Source of the DNA: Bacillus sp. SJS
Lineage (GTDB): Bacteria; Bacillota; Bacilli; Bacillales; Bacillaceae
Direction of reading: 5' to 3'
DNA: 64,000 bases
NCBI RefSeq assembly: GCF_000732485.2
Contig: NZ_JAQV02000018.1
Span: 52,258 to 116,257, forward strand
The notes under the pieces were generated by a model that ran no database searches, had not been told where the DNA came from, and was given only the letters and a program-made list of their open reading frames with translations. Shown here one piece after another: positions 44,997 through 54,825 of this stretch (positions within the stretch are counted from its first letter, which is position 1; every line of letters begins with the position of its first letter). Both the position numbers and the translations under genes were made by a program.

Positions 44997-46037
44997 ATGG
45001 CGACAATAAAAGACGTGGCAAAATTGGCAAAAGTGGCGCCATCTACAGTGTCGAGGGTCATTGCGAACAACCCTCGCATCAGTGACCGGACAAAGGAACG
45101 CGTACGCGAGGCGATGAAGAACCTTGGGTATCATCCGAATTTTATTGCAAGAAGCCTTGCAAATCAGTCTACGCAGGCAATCGGCATCGTCCTGCCAAGC
45201 TCAGCAGACAAAGCGTTCCAAAATCCATTTTTTCCTGAAGTCATAAGAGGAATAAGCAAAGCTGCTCATCAAAAACAGTATGCCCTATATATGTCAACTG
45301 GTGAAACAGAAGAAGAGATATATGATGGTGTCGTCCATATGGTTGAAGGGAAAAGAGTGGATGGAATTGTTCTTCTTTACTCCAGTGTGAATGACAAGCT
45401 GACACTCTTTCTCCGGAAAAAGGAGTTTCCTTTCGTCATAGTCGGCAAGCCGTTTAAGGATGTTAATGAAATTACCCATGTTGATAATGATAACTACCGT
45501 GCTTCTAAGGAAGTAACCGAGCATTTAATTGAGATAGGTCATGAGCAAATTGCCTTTATCGGAGGAGATTTGAACCTTGTCGTCACCATCGATCGTCTGC
45601 TAGGCTATGAAAAAGCAGTGCGAAATGCCGGCCTGCCTTACAAGGATGAATATATTGTCCACGAGGAATTTTTAAAAGAGGGCGGACAGGAAGCGGTTAA
45701 GGAGCTGTTCGGCTTAAGCCAACCTCCAACAGCCCTGGTCGTGGCCGATGACCTCATGGCAGTCGGCGTCCTGAAAATGCTTTTCAAAATGGGGATCCGC
45801 GTACCGGAAGATGTCTCCGTGGTCTCATTTAACAACATCATGATGGCTGAACTGTCACAGCCTCCGCTCACAACCGTCGACATCAACATCTTCCAGCTCG
45901 GCTGCGAATCGGCGAGAAGCATCATTCAGACAATCGAGTATCCGATGGAACCGGCAAGACGAATCATCATTCCTCATAAAGTTGTTAAGCGCCAGTCTTG
46001 TAAAGCTAGGGACACGGCTGAATTGAAGGAAGCTTAA
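44997..46037 (+). CDS. mdxR: LacI-family regulator of maltodextrin use (MdxR/YvdE-like)
   Basis: A 346-aa protein from ATG 44997 (MATIKDVAKLAKVAPSTVSRVIANNP), the classic LacI DNA-binding start; 13 extra residues from 44958 are unlikely. The periplasmic-binding-like core ends VDINIFQLGCESARSIIQ. It lies at the end of the mdx block, so local control of both mdx arms is expected. Candidate operators are at 39345-39364 and 39495-39569. A TATAAT at 44936 may be its own -10. Confidence 0.85.
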   Translation: MATIKDVAKLAKVAPSTVSRVIANNPRISDRTKERVREAMKNLGYHPNFIARSLANQSTQAIGIVLPSSADKAFQNPFFPEVIRGISKAAHQKQYALYMSTGETEEEIYDGVVHMVEGKRVDGIVLLYSSVNDKLTLFLRKKEFPFVIVGKPFKDVNEITHVDNDNYRASKEVTEHLIEIGHEQIAFIGGDLNLVVTIDRLLGYEKAVRNAGLPYKDEYIVHEEFLKEGGQEAVKELFGLSQPPTALVVADDLMAVGVLKMLFKMGIRVPEDVSVVSFNNIMMAELSQPPLTTVDINIFQLGCESARSIIQTIEYPMEPARRIIIPHKVVKRQSCKARDTAELKEA

Positions 46038-46042
46038 TAAGG

Positions 46043-46073
46043 AAAAGCCCGCTGGTGGTGCAGCGGGCTTTTT
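46043..46073 (+). terminator. Terminator of mdxR
   Basis: AAAAGCCCGCTG / CAGCGGGCTTTTT, 6-nt loop. Confidence 0.9.
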
Positions 46074-46150
46074 GTGTGCTCACGGGAGCGGGAGATTGTA
46101 TGGGGTCAGAAATGGTTGAAAAATGAAATGTTCAAATGATGGTCTTAAAT

Positions 46151-46470
46151 GGCTAAATAAGTGGGAGGAATGTCTAGATTGCAAGGCGGAGCGGACAGAT
46201 AAGGGGCGCGAACGGACAAAAAAAGGGGACGGCCAAATAAAGGTTCTGACCGGCTAAATAAGAAGGGAGAACGGCTAAATTGTAAAGTGGAGCGGACAGA
46301 TAAGGGGCGCGAACGGACAAATAAAAGGGGATGGCCAAATAAAGGTTCTGACCGGCTAAATAAGAAGGGAGAACGGCTAAATTGTAAGGCGGAACGGCCA
46401 GATTAAGGGCGCGAGCGGACAAATAAAAGGGGACGGCCAAATTATAAATTTAACCGTCCGAATAAAGGTC
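46151..46470. repeat. 21-bp periodic array, family B, with about 101-bp higher-order repeat
   Basis: Sixteen units with core GGMYAAATAAAGG start at 46151, 46172, 46193, 46214, 46231, 46252, 46273, 46294, 46315, 46333, 46354, 46375, 46396, 46417, 46435 and 46456. Most steps are 21 bp, with one 17-18 bp step per block. Five units form a block of 101-102 bp, seen nearly three times from 46178. The minus-strand 88-aa frame over it is a by-product. Nothing else was seen in 46074-46480. Confidence 0.9.
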
Positions 46471-46480
46471 GATTCGAGGC

Positions 46481-46515
46481 AAAAAAATTCTCCCGCTTCT
46501 AAGAATGGGAGAATT
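46481..46515 (-). terminator. Terminator of the general-stress SDR gene
   Basis: AATTCTCCC / GGGAGAATT stem, 12-nt loop, seven T on the minus strand. Confidence 0.85.
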
Positions 46516-46528
46516 ATCTCTGTTTATA

Positions 46529-47398
46529 TTAACCGTTTACGACTTTCCCGCCATTTACATGCAGGACCTGTCCTGTAACATATGTGGAGTCTGCGCTTGC
46601 CAGGTAAACATAGCTTGGTGCCAATTCTTCAGGCTGTCCCGGTCTTTGCATTGGAGTATCCGCACCAAACTCGGCAACCTTATCTTCCGGGAAAGTGGAT
46701 GGAATCAGCGGTGTCCAAATAGGACCCGGTGCAACGCCGTTCACACGAATTCCTTTTTTTATCAGGTTGCCTGATAAAGAACGGGTAAAGGAGGTGATGG
46801 CCCCTTTCGTTGCAGAGTAGTCGATTAGCCCCGGTGAGCCGGCGTATGCTGTAATCGATGTTGTATTGATGATGGAGCTGCCTTCCTTAAGATGCGGAAG
46901 GGATGCTTTTGTTAGATGGAACATGGAGAAGATGTTTGTTTTAAATGTCCGCTCAAGCTGTTCAGCTGTAATGTCTTCGAAATTGTCTTGTGGATGCTGT
47001 TCGGCTGCGTTGTTTACGAGTATATCAAGTTTGCCGAATTTGACGATGGTTTCCCTTACAACCTGTTTGCAAAATCCTTCATCGCCTATATCTCCGGCAA
47101 TAATAAAGCAGCTGCGGCCTTCCTTTTCCACTAAACGCTTCGTTTCAGATGCGTCATCATGTTCATTTAAGTAAGCGATGGTGACGTCTGCGCCTTCTCT
47201 TGCAAAAAATACGGCTACGGCGCGTCCGATTCCGCTGTCTCCGCCAGTAATAATAGCAGTTTTCCCTTCCAGCTTCCCGCTGCCTTTGTAGAAGTCACCA
47301 GCAAATTTAGGGGCTGGATTCATCAAGGTTTCCTGTCCCGGCTGAACATCCTGTTCCTGTGCCGGCATCGTTTGCTTTTGTTCATTTTGTCCGCTCAT
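46529..47398 (-). CDS. General-stress short-chain dehydrogenase (YdaD/YhxD/GSP39-like)
   Basis: A 289-aa protein: start ATG 47398 (AAGGAG 8 nt upstream), with GTG 47407 as a poor alternative. A Gln/Pro-rich tail of about 45 residues precedes the SDR fold: TGGDSGIGRAVA, NNAAEQHPQ, catalytic YSATKGA, and NGVAPGPIWTPL. B. subtilis homologues are sigma-B general stress proteins (GSP39 group), and a sigma-B promoter is visible here. Substrate unknown. Confidence 0.9.
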   Translation of the reverse strand: MSGQNEQKQTMPAQEQDVQPGQETLMNPAPKFAGDFYKGSGKLEGKTAIITGGDSGIGRAVAVFFAREGADVTIAYLNEHDDASETKRLVEKEGRSCFIIAGDIGDEGFCKQVVRETIVKFGKLDILVNNAAEQHPQDNFEDITAEQLERTFKTNIFSMFHLTKASLPHLKEGSSIINTTSITAYAGSPGLIDYSATKGAITSFTRSLSGNLIKKGIRVNGVAPGPIWTPLIPSTFPEDKVAEFGADTPMQRPGQPEELAPSYVYLASADSTYVTGQVLHVNGGKVVNG

Positions 47399-47441
47399 TT
47401 TTTCCACTCCTTATATATCAGTGATTCTCTCATACTTGATG

Positions 47442-47466
47442 ATTCCCCAAGAATGGAAAATAAAAC
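47442..47466 (-). promoter_or_regulatory. Sigma-B promoter of the general-stress SDR gene
   Basis: Minus strand: GTTTTA - 13 nt - GGGAAT, close to GTTTAA-N12/15-GGGWAW, 44 bp before the ATG. Confidence 0.65.
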
Positions 47467-47500
47467 ATTACAAAAACAGAACCGGCAAACGCCGGCTCTG

Positions 47501-50500
47501 TTACATGACATTAAAATACCTTGCATCGGGATGGGAGACGACGATCGCTGAAACCGATGCTTCCGGTTCCATCATAAATCCGTCCGTCAATTCAATGCCG
47601 ATCGTTTCAGGGCGGATCAGTCTGAATAGCTTAGCCTGATCATCGAGATCCGGACAGGCAGGATAGCCGAATGAGTAGCGCTGTCCCTGATACTTAGCTG
47701 AGAATCGCTGATCCATTGTAAAGTCCGTTGCGTCCGGGAAGCCCCACCGGTCACGGATGAGCTGATGGGTCCGTTCAGCAAGGCCCTCTGCCATTTCAAG
47801 CGCCAATGCCTGGACCGCATGGCTCTTCAGGTAATCACCCTGTTCCTTAAATCGGTTCGCGGCTTTTCTGACATTGCGTCCAGCTGTTACTGCGAAGAAG
47901 GAGACATAGTCTTCGCCTTCGCTTTCCTCCCGGACGTAGTCTGAGATACAGCGGTTCGGAAGCTTCACCTGTCTCGGGAAATCAAAGGTTTCAAGCGGAG
48001 AGCCGGCTTCTTCAGAAAAAATGTGAAGCTTGTTGCCTTCGCTTTGAGCTCGGAAAAACTGATACACAAAAGCGGGTTCAAACCAATTTTCTTCTTTTCC
48101 CTGGACAATCAGGTCTTCAATCAGCTGCTTGAGTGCCAGTGTTTTTTCATCTTTTTTTGCAATCAATTCTTTGATTTTTCCTTTAACCCCTAAATGGTGG
48201 CCAAGGAGCATTTGCATGTTAATGTACGGCAGGATATGCTCAAGACTGATGGATTTTACCACATGCCGTTTACAGTCGGCCGGCTTGAGAAGCTCCGCCG
48301 CCGTTATGGTTTTTCTTTTTTCCAATAGTGTTGCCACTGCAGAGGATGGCTCTCTTGTGACCGTAATGGTTTCCGGTATTTCTTTTTTCACAAATTGTCC
48401 AGGGTCTTGCCTCAGTCTGTTTGCCAAAGAGAGGCCATCCATGGCATCTTTTGCATACAGCACGGTTCCTTGATATTCAGGAGAAATTTTATAATCCGTA
48501 AACTTTCTTGAAAGAGCTGCACCGCCGACCATAATCGGAGTTTCAATGTCAGCCTGCTTTAAATCCTGTGCCGTCAGAACCATTTGCTGGGCCGATTTTA
48601 CAAGAAGGCCCGATAAGCCAATTACATCTGGTTTTTCCCTGCGGACAGCTTCGATGATTTCCTGCGGTGTGACTTTGATACCGAGGTCGACAACTCGAAA
48701 CCCGTTATTGCTCAAGATTATCTCCACTAGATTTTTGCCGATATCATGAACGTCACCTTTTACGGTGGCCAGCAGAATTTTCCCTTTCCCGCTGTCATCC
48801 TTGATTTCCATGTGCGGCTCAAGATACGAGACGGAGGTTTTCATAACCTCAGCACTTTGCAGAACCTCGGCTACAATGAGCTGATTCGTGTTGAACAGCA
48901 CGCCAACCTCCGCCATGCCATCCATTAACGGGCCATTAATAATATCAAGCGGGTCAGGATATTTCTGAAGGGCTTCCTCCAAATCCGGAAGCAGTCCTTC
49001 TTTTGTTCCTTCTACTATATAAGTGGCCAAACGCTCTTCCAGTGTCAGAGTTTCCGCCGGTTTCTTAACCGTTTTCTTCTTTTCCCGGTAAAAGTTCGTG
49101 AAGAGAGCCAGGTTTTCATCGGTTGTATGGAAGAGCAGATCTTCCGCCATCTTGATTTCTTCCGCCGGGATGCTCGCGAAACGCTCCAGTTTTTCGGTGT
49201 TTACGATCGCATAGTCAAGCCCGGCCTTCGTACAGTGATACAAATATACGGCGTTTAAAATTTCACGCCCTACCGGAGGAAGACCGAATGATACATTGCT
49301 GACCCCGAGAATCGTCAGGCAATCAGGAAGTTCCTTCTTGATCAGTTCCAAGCCTTTGACGGTTTCCGCTGCGGATCCGATGTATTGTTCATCACCCGTA
49401 CCGACTGGGAACACAAGCGGATCAAAAATAATGTCGGAGGATTTTAAGCCGTGTTTGTTCACAAGCAGCTCATGAGATCGTTTTGCAATCTCAAGTTTTC
49501 TTTCGGCTGTTGTGGCCATTCCAACTTCATCAATGGTTCCAACTACAAGAGCAGCACCGTATTTTTTTACAAGGGGGAGCACCGCTTCAAAACGCTCCTC
49601 GCCGTCCTCAAGGTTAATGGAATTAATGATGGCTTTCCCTTGTGAATATTTTAAAGCAGTCTCTATGACGATATGATCGGTGGAATCAATGACAAGCGGA
49701 ACTTTAATTTTCTTTGTGATTTCCTGGATAAACTGCTCCATATCCTCGTTTTCTTCCCGGTCCGGATCTGCCAGACAAATATCAATGACGTGGGCTCCGT
49801 TTTTCACTTGAAGCCGGGCGATTTCAGCGGCCTCTTCAAATTTCTGTTCGGAGATGAGGCGTTTAAATTTCCTGGATCCGATGACATTCGTACGTTCTCC
49901 AACAAATAGCGGTCTCATGGAATCGTCATACACGAGCGGCTCAATCCCGGAAACGGTATGCTGCTTAAGCTGCTCCCTGACTGGACGAGGTGCAAGGTCT
50001 TTAACGGCTTCAGCTAAGGCTTCAATATGTGCGGGAGTGGTTCCGCAGCAGCCGCCGACAATGTTCAGCCAGCCTTTTTCCGCAAATCCCCTTATTTTAG
50101 CTGCAAGGGTTGAAGGGGATTCATGATAATTTCCTTCTTCATCAGGAAGACCGGCGTTAGGATAACAGCTGACTGCTGTTCCCGCCATATCCGAGAGAGT
50201 ACGAATGTGATCGGTCATAAATTCCGGTCCGGTTGCACAGTTAAGACCGACAGAGAGCGGGTTCATGTGCTCTAATGAGATATAGAAGGAATCGATTGTC
50301 TGGCCTGCAAGCGTCGTACCCATCGGTTCGATCGTTCCGGATACCATCAGCGGAAGCTCCTTGCCGGTCTTGGCGAAGGCCTCTTTAATCCCGAGAAAGC
50401 CCGCTTTTACATTGAGCATATCCTGGCTCGTTTCAAGCAAAAGCAAATCGGAGCCTCCGTCAATCAGCCCCCGCGCCTGCTCTTCATAATTGGCGATTAA

Positions 50501-50911
50501 CCGGTCAAACGTCGTGCCGCCTGTAACAGATAAAGTTTTGGTAGTCGGCCCCATGGAGCCTGCGACATACCGGGGACGCTCAGCTGACGAAAAAGCTTCC
50601 GCAGCCTGTTTGGCAAGCTGTGCCCCCTTGAAATTGATTTCATAAGCAAGGTGGCCGAGCTCGTATTCATCTAAAACAATGGCCGTTCCGCCGAACGTAT
50701 TCGTTTCAATAATATCGGCCCCAGCCTGCAAATATGTTTCATGGATTCGGGAAATGACCTCAGGCCTGGTTAAGGTCAAGTACTCATTACACCCGTCATA
50801 AGCCTCTCCGCCAAAATCATCGGCTGTTAAATTCGCGTCTTGAATCATCGTTCCCATTGCTCCGTCTAGTACTAGAATTCTTTTTGTGATTTGTTCACGA
50901 ATGCTGGACAT
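47501..50911 (-). CDS. metH: Cobalamin-dependent methionine synthase MetH
   Basis: A 1136-aa protein, ATG 50911 with AAAGGGAG upstream; 20 further residues to 50971 overlap yitJ and are unlikely. Four modules: homocysteine domain with zinc ligands C225, C288 and C289; pterin domain (about 350-610: [29 protein letters not shown]); B12 domain with D720-x-H722-xx-G725; SAM-reactivation domain (about 870-1136: [16 protein letters not shown]). It transfers methyl from methyl-THF to homocysteine. It overlaps yitJ by 17 bp. Confidence 0.97.
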   Translation of the reverse strand: MSSIREQITKRILVLDGAMGTMIQDANLTADDFGGEAYDGCNEYLTLTRPEVISRIHETYLQAGADIIETNTFGGTAIVLDEYELGHLAYEINFKGAQLAKQAAEAFSSAERPRYVAGSMGPTTKTLSVTGGTTFDRLIANYEEQARGLIDGGSDLLLLETSQDMLNVKAGFLGIKEAFAKTGKELPLMVSGTIEPMGTTLAGQTIDSFYISLEHMNPLSVGLNCATGPEFMTDHIRTLSDMAGTAVSCYPNAGLPDEEGNYHESPSTLAAKIRGFAEKGWLNIVGGCCGTTPAHIEALAEAVKDLAPRPVREQLKQHTVSGIEPLVYDDSMRPLFVGERTNVIGSRKFKRLISEQKFEEAAEIARLQVKNGAHVIDICLADPDREENEDMEQFIQEITKKIKVPLVIDSTDHIVIETALKYSQGKAIINSINLEDGEERFEAVLPLVKKYGAALVVGTIDEVGMATTAERKLEIAKRSHELLVNKHGLKSSDIIFDPLVFPVGTGDEQYIGSAAETVKGLELIKKELPDCLTILGVSNVSFGLPPVGREILNAVYLYHCTKAGLDYAIVNTEKLERFASIPAEEIKMAEDLLFHTTDENLALFTNFYREKKKTVKKPAETLTLEERLATYIVEGTKEGLLPDLEEALQKYPDPLDIINGPLMDGMAEVGVLFNTNQLIVAEVLQSAEVMKTSVSYLEPHMEIKDDSGKGKILLATVKGDVHDIGKNLVEIILSNNGFRVVDLGIKVTPQEIIEAVRREKPDVIGLSGLLVKSAQQMVLTAQDLKQADIETPIMVGGAALSRKFTDYKISPEYQGTVLYAKDAMDGLSLANRLRQDPGQFVKKEIPETITVTREPSSAVATLLEKRKTITAAELLKPADCKRHVVKSISLEHILPYINMQMLLGHHLGVKGKIKELIAKKDEKTLALKQLIEDLIVQGKEENWFEPAFVYQFFRAQSEGNKLHIFSEEAGSPLETFDFPRQVKLPNRCISDYVREESEGEDYVSFFAVTAGRNVRKAANRFKEQGDYLKSHAVQALALEMAEGLAERTHQLIRDRWGFPDATDFTMDQRFSAKYQGQRYSFGYPACPDLDDQAKLFRLIRPETIGIELTDGFMMEPEASVSAIVVSHPDARYFNVM

Positions 50912-52751
50912 GTGAAAACTCCCTTTCTGAACGCTGCTTCTCTTTTTCCCGGATGTACTCTGCAAGCTCAACAGAGTATTCGTATTTTAAAAACGGTGTA
51001 ATCAGATAAATGCCGTTAAATAAGTCAAAAGCGGCATCAATCAGGTCTTTTGCAATTGCAATGCCTTCTTTTTTTGATTGAAGAGGATCAGTGCCTGCTT
51101 TTGCCATCGTTTCGCGAATGCTGTCTGAAAGCTTGATGCCTGGGATTTCATGATGGATAAATTCGGCGTTCCGGCTGCTTGTCAACGGCATGATCCCGAT
51201 ATACAGCGGTGCAGGCAGATGCTTGACCGCGTCATGCACCTCTTCCATCTGCTGGATGGAATAAATCGGCTGAGAGATAAAATAATCCGCTCCGCAGGCA
51301 ATTTTTTTCTCCAGGCGTTCTGCTGCTTTATCTAAATGGCGGACATTCGGATTGAAGGCTCCTGCCACAGTGAAATTCGTTTTGCCGCCGAGTGCTTTTC
51401 CTGAGTAGGATAACCCTTCATTGAACTGCTTGATCAGTGAAATCAAGTCGAAGGATGAAAGATCATAAACGGAGGTAGCCCCCGGGAAATCCCCAATTTT
51501 AGATGGATCGCCAGTAATCGCCAATACGTCCGTAAGTCCAAGGGAATGGAGTCCCATTAGATGCGATTGAAGGCCGATCAAATTCCGGTCGCGGCAGGTG
51601 AGGTGAATAAGAGGCCTCATATCATGCTTTTCCTTTAACTGTGTTCCAACCGCCGCATTGCTGACTCTCGGTGAAGCAAGTGAATTGTCAGCAAGTGTGA
51701 TACTGTCGATACCGGTCTTTTTCAGCTCTTCAGCTCCTTTAAAAAACTTTTCCAAACTGAGCGTTTTCGGAGGATCCAGTTCGACGATAACAGACCTGCG
51801 CTCCTTCACAATCTGGTGGAGCGGGGGATAGGCAGGCTCCAGCCGTTCATGAACGGTTACGGGCTTCCGCTGCTTAACTGCCTTTTCCTTGATAGGTGCA
51901 AGCCCTCTTAGCGCATCAGCCATCGCTTTTATATGTTTAGGCGTCGTACCGCAGCAGCCGCCGATCAGTCTTGCGCCTTGGTTACGGAAGGCTAGGGCGC
52001 TTTCTGCAAAATAGCCTTCGTCCGATTCATAAACGAGTCTTCCTTCTTCCACAGATGGAAGACTGCCATTTGGGTAGACAGAGAGAAACGCCTTTTCAAG
52101 GAGCGGAACCTCTTCAAGTGATTCGAGCATATGATACGGCCCAAGCCTGCAGTTCAGGCCGACTGCATCTGCGCCGAGTGCTTCCAATTCTTTTAAGCCT
52201 TTTTCAAGAGGTGTTCCATCCTGCAGCACCCCTGTCTCATGCAGTGAAACATTGGCGACAATCGGCTTACTGGTTTCTTTTCTCGCAATTTCAAGAACCG
52301 TTTTCAGCTCTTCCAAATCGTAAAAGGTTTCAAGCAGAAGTCCATCAATGTCTTCATTCAGAAGGACATATAGCTGCTCGCGGAAGCTGCGTTTCAGCTC
52401 ATCCAGTGTATGGGAGCTTTTTTTGAAAGCACGGACTCCGCCCATTGTGGCGAGAACATAGGCCTGGCTGCCTGCTGCCTTTCTTGCAAGCCTGGCCGCT
52501 TTCGAATTGATGGCCCTGATATCATCTTCTAGTCCATAGCGGGATAGTTTAATATGATTTCCGCCGTATGTGTTCGTTTGAATAACCCGTGCACCAGCGT
52601 TGATGTATGCCTCATGGATGCTCTGGACCTGATCAGGGTTTGACAGATTCAATTCTTCAAAACATCGGTCAATCCCATGGGAGTATAGAAGGGTCCCCAT
52701 CGCCCCGTCCGCTATTAAAATTTCATTTTGTAAATCCTCTAGAAAACCCAC
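50895..52751 (-). CDS. yitJ: Bifunctional homocysteine S-methyltransferase / methylene-THF reductase YitJ
   Basis: A 618-aa protein. Residues 1-290 are a homocysteine methyltransferase domain ([18 protein letters not shown] zinc ligands). Residues 320-600 are a MetF-type flavoprotein ([45 protein letters not shown]). It makes methyl-THF for the adjacent MetH. GTG 52751 has GGGGG 8 nt upstream. It is controlled by the S-box leader, as in B. subtilis. Confidence 0.95.
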   Translation of the reverse strand: MGFLEDLQNEILIADGAMGTLLYSHGIDRCFEELNLSNPDQVQSIHEAYINAGARVIQTNTYGGNHIKLSRYGLEDDIRAINSKAARLARKAAGSQAYVLATMGGVRAFKKSSHTLDELKRSFREQLYVLLNEDIDGLLLETFYDLEELKTVLEIARKETSKPIVANVSLHETGVLQDGTPLEKGLKELEALGADAVGLNCRLGPYHMLESLEEVPLLEKAFLSVYPNGSLPSVEEGRLVYESDEGYFAESALAFRNQGARLIGGCCGTTPKHIKAMADALRGLAPIKEKAVKQRKPVTVHERLEPAYPPLHQIVKERRSVIVELDPPKTLSLEKFFKGAEELKKTGIDSITLADNSLASPRVSNAAVGTQLKEKHDMRPLIHLTCRDRNLIGLQSHLMGLHSLGLTDVLAITGDPSKIGDFPGATSVYDLSSFDLISLIKQFNEGLSYSGKALGGKTNFTVAGAFNPNVRHLDKAAERLEKKIACGADYFISQPIYSIQQMEEVHDAVKHLPAPLYIGIMPLTSSRNAEFIHHEIPGIKLSDSIRETMAKAGTDPLQSKKEGIAIAKDLIDAAFDLFNGIYLITPFLKYEYSVELAEYIREKEKQRSEREFSHVQHS

Positions 52752-52773
52752 TGCTGATACCCCCTCTAAAAAT

Positions 52774-52802
52774 AAAAAGCCCTCTTATAGAAGAAGGCTT
52801 TA
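52774..52802 (-). terminator. S-box terminator
   Basis: Minus strand: AAAGCCTTCTTCTATAAGAGGGCTTTTT, stem-loop and T run, 23 bp before yitJ. This is the off-state structure of the SAM riboswitch. Confidence 0.9.
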
Positions 52803-52817
52803 ACATTCGGACTTCTT

Positions 52818-52926
52818 CTTATCTTCCAAGCAAAACGCTTAGCTGGATTTAGCACCTTGGCACGCGCGCTTGCATGACCGGTTGCTGAAGCGTCATCGGG
52901 CCAGTCCCTCAGCTTCTCTTGATAAG
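52818..52926 (-). ncRNA. SAM-I (S-box) riboswitch
   Basis: Minus strand: P1 arms CTTATC ... GATAAG close the element; inside are AGAGAAGCTGAGGGACTGG, CCCGATGA, CAGCAACCGG, and GGTGCTAAATCC, all hallmark S-box sequences in order. SAM binding would promote the terminator at 52774 and switch off yitJ-metH. Nothing clear is seen in 52927-53105. Confidence 0.97.
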
Positions 52927-53105
52927 AACGATATGGAGTTGTTTAAAAATAGATTACTCCCAATTTACCTAATTTTTCGAAAACATTCAAGGGGGAAGGG
53001 GAGGTTTTTTACAAAACGGTCTTAAATATGGGGCGGATGAACAGGGAATGAATTCAGGAGGTCACTGAAGGTACTGAATGTAAAGGGGAATGCTGGGGGG
53101 GATGG

Positions 53106-53186
53106 TAATTGCTGACTTTACTGAGATAATTGCTGACTTTTTTAAAAGAATTGCTGACTATCTAAGGTAATTGCTGACTATCCGAA
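53106..53186. repeat. 21-bp periodic array, family C
   Basis: TAATTGCTGAC cores (third is GAATTGCTGAC) start at 53106, 53127, 53148 and 53168: steps 21, 21 and 20. It lies between the S-box of yitJ and the end of yitK. No coding potential. Confidence 0.85.
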
Positions 53187-53223
53187 ATCAATGCGAACCT
53201 GCAAAAAATATCCCAAAACCAAT

Positions 53224-53250
53224 AAAAAAGACCGCTCACCCAAAGCGGTC
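53224..53250 (-). terminator. Terminator of yitK
   Basis: GACCGCT / AGCGGTC, 7-nt loop, six T on the minus strand, 11 bp past the stop. Confidence 0.85.
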
Positions 53251-53261
53251 CACTACAAAAA

Positions 53262-53753
53262 TTATCGGTAATTAATAAATTGCACATCGATTGGAAGTTC
53301 AGCCTGTCTGATCGCGGCGATCACCTGCTGCAAATCATCACGGTTTTTTCCGGTGACGCGCACCTGGTCATCCTGAACCTGGGATTTCACTTTCAGTCCG
53401 GAGTTTTTAATGATCGTATTAATACGCTTTGCATTGTCCTTATCGATCCCTTGAACCAGCTTGCCGCGCTGGCGTACTGTGCCGCCTGATGCACCTTCTA
53501 CTTTGCCGTACTGAATGTTCTTTACCGGTACTTCACGGCGGATTAGTTTGCTGATGAGTACATCTTTCAGCTGTTCGAGTTTGTAGTCATCGTCGGATAC
53601 TAGAACAAGCTCTTCTTTTTCAAGTTTAATATCGCTTTTGCTTCCTTTGAAGTCATAGCGGTTTTGAACTTCCTTTAAAGCTACAACAATGGCATTCTGA
53701 ACTTCCGGCAATTCAACCTTTGAAACGATGTCAAATGAGTTTTCCTTAGACAT
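53262..53753 (-). CDS. yitK: YajQ-family nucleotide-binding protein YitK
   Basis: A 163-aa protein from ATG 53753, with GGGAGG 7 nt upstream; 15 extra residues are possible but lack a site. [17 protein letters not shown] and [13 protein letters not shown] at the start and [19 protein letters not shown] at the end match YajQ. Family members bind nucleotides (cyclic di-GMP in some proteobacteria) and RNA; the role in bacilli is not settled. Confidence 0.92.
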   Translation of the reverse strand: MSKENSFDIVSKVELPEVQNAIVVALKEVQNRYDFKGSKSDIKLEKEELVLVSDDDYKLEQLKDVLISKLIRREVPVKNIQYGKVEGASGGTVRQRGKLVQGIDKDNAKRINTIIKNSGLKVKSQVQDDQVRVTGKNRDDLQQVIAAIRQAELPIDVQFINYR

Positions 53754-53870
53754 GGACATTCCTCCCGAATGAAACCCTCCAGTAAAGGGAAGTTTCACTT
53801 TATGTATTGATTATAGTAGAATTAAACATGCCATACAACATGTACGAGGTACAGAAAGGTTAGGTGACTT

Positions 53871-54725
53871 GTGAGAGCAGGCACATATGAACGATTGGAA
53901 ATTGATGAGCGTTTGGATTTCGGGTATTTCCTGACGGATGGGGAGACGAGAGTTCTTCTTCATGACAGTGAAATAACGGAGCCAATTGAAGATAAAGATT
54001 TTGTCGATGTATTTCTTTACCTTGATTATGAGAGCAGATTGGCTGCAACAATGAAGATGCCGACTCTCCGTGAAGGAGAATACGGCTGGGTAGAAGCGAT
54101 GGATGCAGTGGATCACATGGGTGTATTTGTGAATATTGGTCTTTCGAAGGATGCCCTTATAGCGAACGATATTCTGCCTGAGGATCGGCTGATTTGGCCT
54201 GAAAAGGGAGATCATCTCTATTGTACGATGAGAATTACTGAAAATGGGCGCTTTTTTGCAAGATTGGCATCAGAGGATATCATAAGCGAAAAATTTGTTC
54301 AGGCGACGCGCGAGGTTTTTAATAAGAGTGTTTCTGGCCATGTATACCGCCATATTGAAGCGGGCTGCTTCTTTATTTCTGTAGAAGGCTATAAAGGGTT
54401 TATTCACTCTAGCCAAATGACAAGGGAACCGCGTCTTGGGGAACTGGTTGAGGGCAGAGTGATTGATGTGAAGGAAGACGGGTCCATTAATGTGTCTCTT
54501 CTGCCAAGGAAGCAGGATGCAATGAGTTCGGATGCGGAAAAAATTCTGGACTACATGGGTCTTAGAAACGGAGCTATGCCGTATTGGGATAAATCAGATC
54601 CAGAGGACATTAAAGAACGGTTTGGAATGAGCAAGGCTGCATTCAAACGGGCACTCGGCCAACTTATGAAAGAAAGAAGAGTCTATCAGGAAAATGGATG
54701 GACATATTTCGCAAAAGAGCAATAA
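53871..54725 (+). CDS. yitL: S1-domain RNA-binding protein YitL/CvfB
   Basis: A 284-aa protein from GTG 53871. Three S1-like OB folds (about residues 1-60, 65-135 and 140-210; GYKGFIHSSQM ... GELVEGRVIDVKEDGSINVSLLPR) are followed by a winged helix (MSKAAFKRALGQLMKERRVYQENGWTYF). CvfB of S. aureus affects virulence-gene mRNA. It is divergent from yitK, as in B. subtilis. Confidence 0.92.
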   Translation: MRAGTYERLEIDERLDFGYFLTDGETRVLLHDSEITEPIEDKDFVDVFLYLDYESRLAATMKMPTLREGEYGWVEAMDAVDHMGVFVNIGLSKDALIANDILPEDRLIWPEKGDHLYCTMRITENGRFFARLASEDIISEKFVQATREVFNKSVSGHVYRHIEAGCFFISVEGYKGFIHSSQMTREPRLGELVEGRVIDVKEDGSINVSLLPRKQDAMSSDAEKILDYMGLRNGAMPYWDKSDPEDIKERFGMSKAAFKRALGQLMKERRVYQENGWTYFAKEQ

Positions 54726-54751
54726 GCCAAGCCGGCTTGTGCTCTTTTTTT
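54713..54751 (+). terminator. Terminator of yitL
   Basis: AAAAGAGCA ... AAGCC/GGCTT ... TGCTCTTTT, interrupted stem with a run of seven T, overlapping the yitL stop. Confidence 0.75.
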
Positions 54752-54825
54752 GGACATATTAACTCCTCTCTAAAATTGCCGATAAAGTAGGTGTAGTTAT
54801 AAATAGATAAAAGGGGAGTACCATT

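Noticed and set aside
46174..46440. Minus-strand 88-aa open frame with repeated YLAGQNLYLA-like peptide
   Set aside because: It is produced by the 21-bp array; there is no ribosome binding site and no family similarity.
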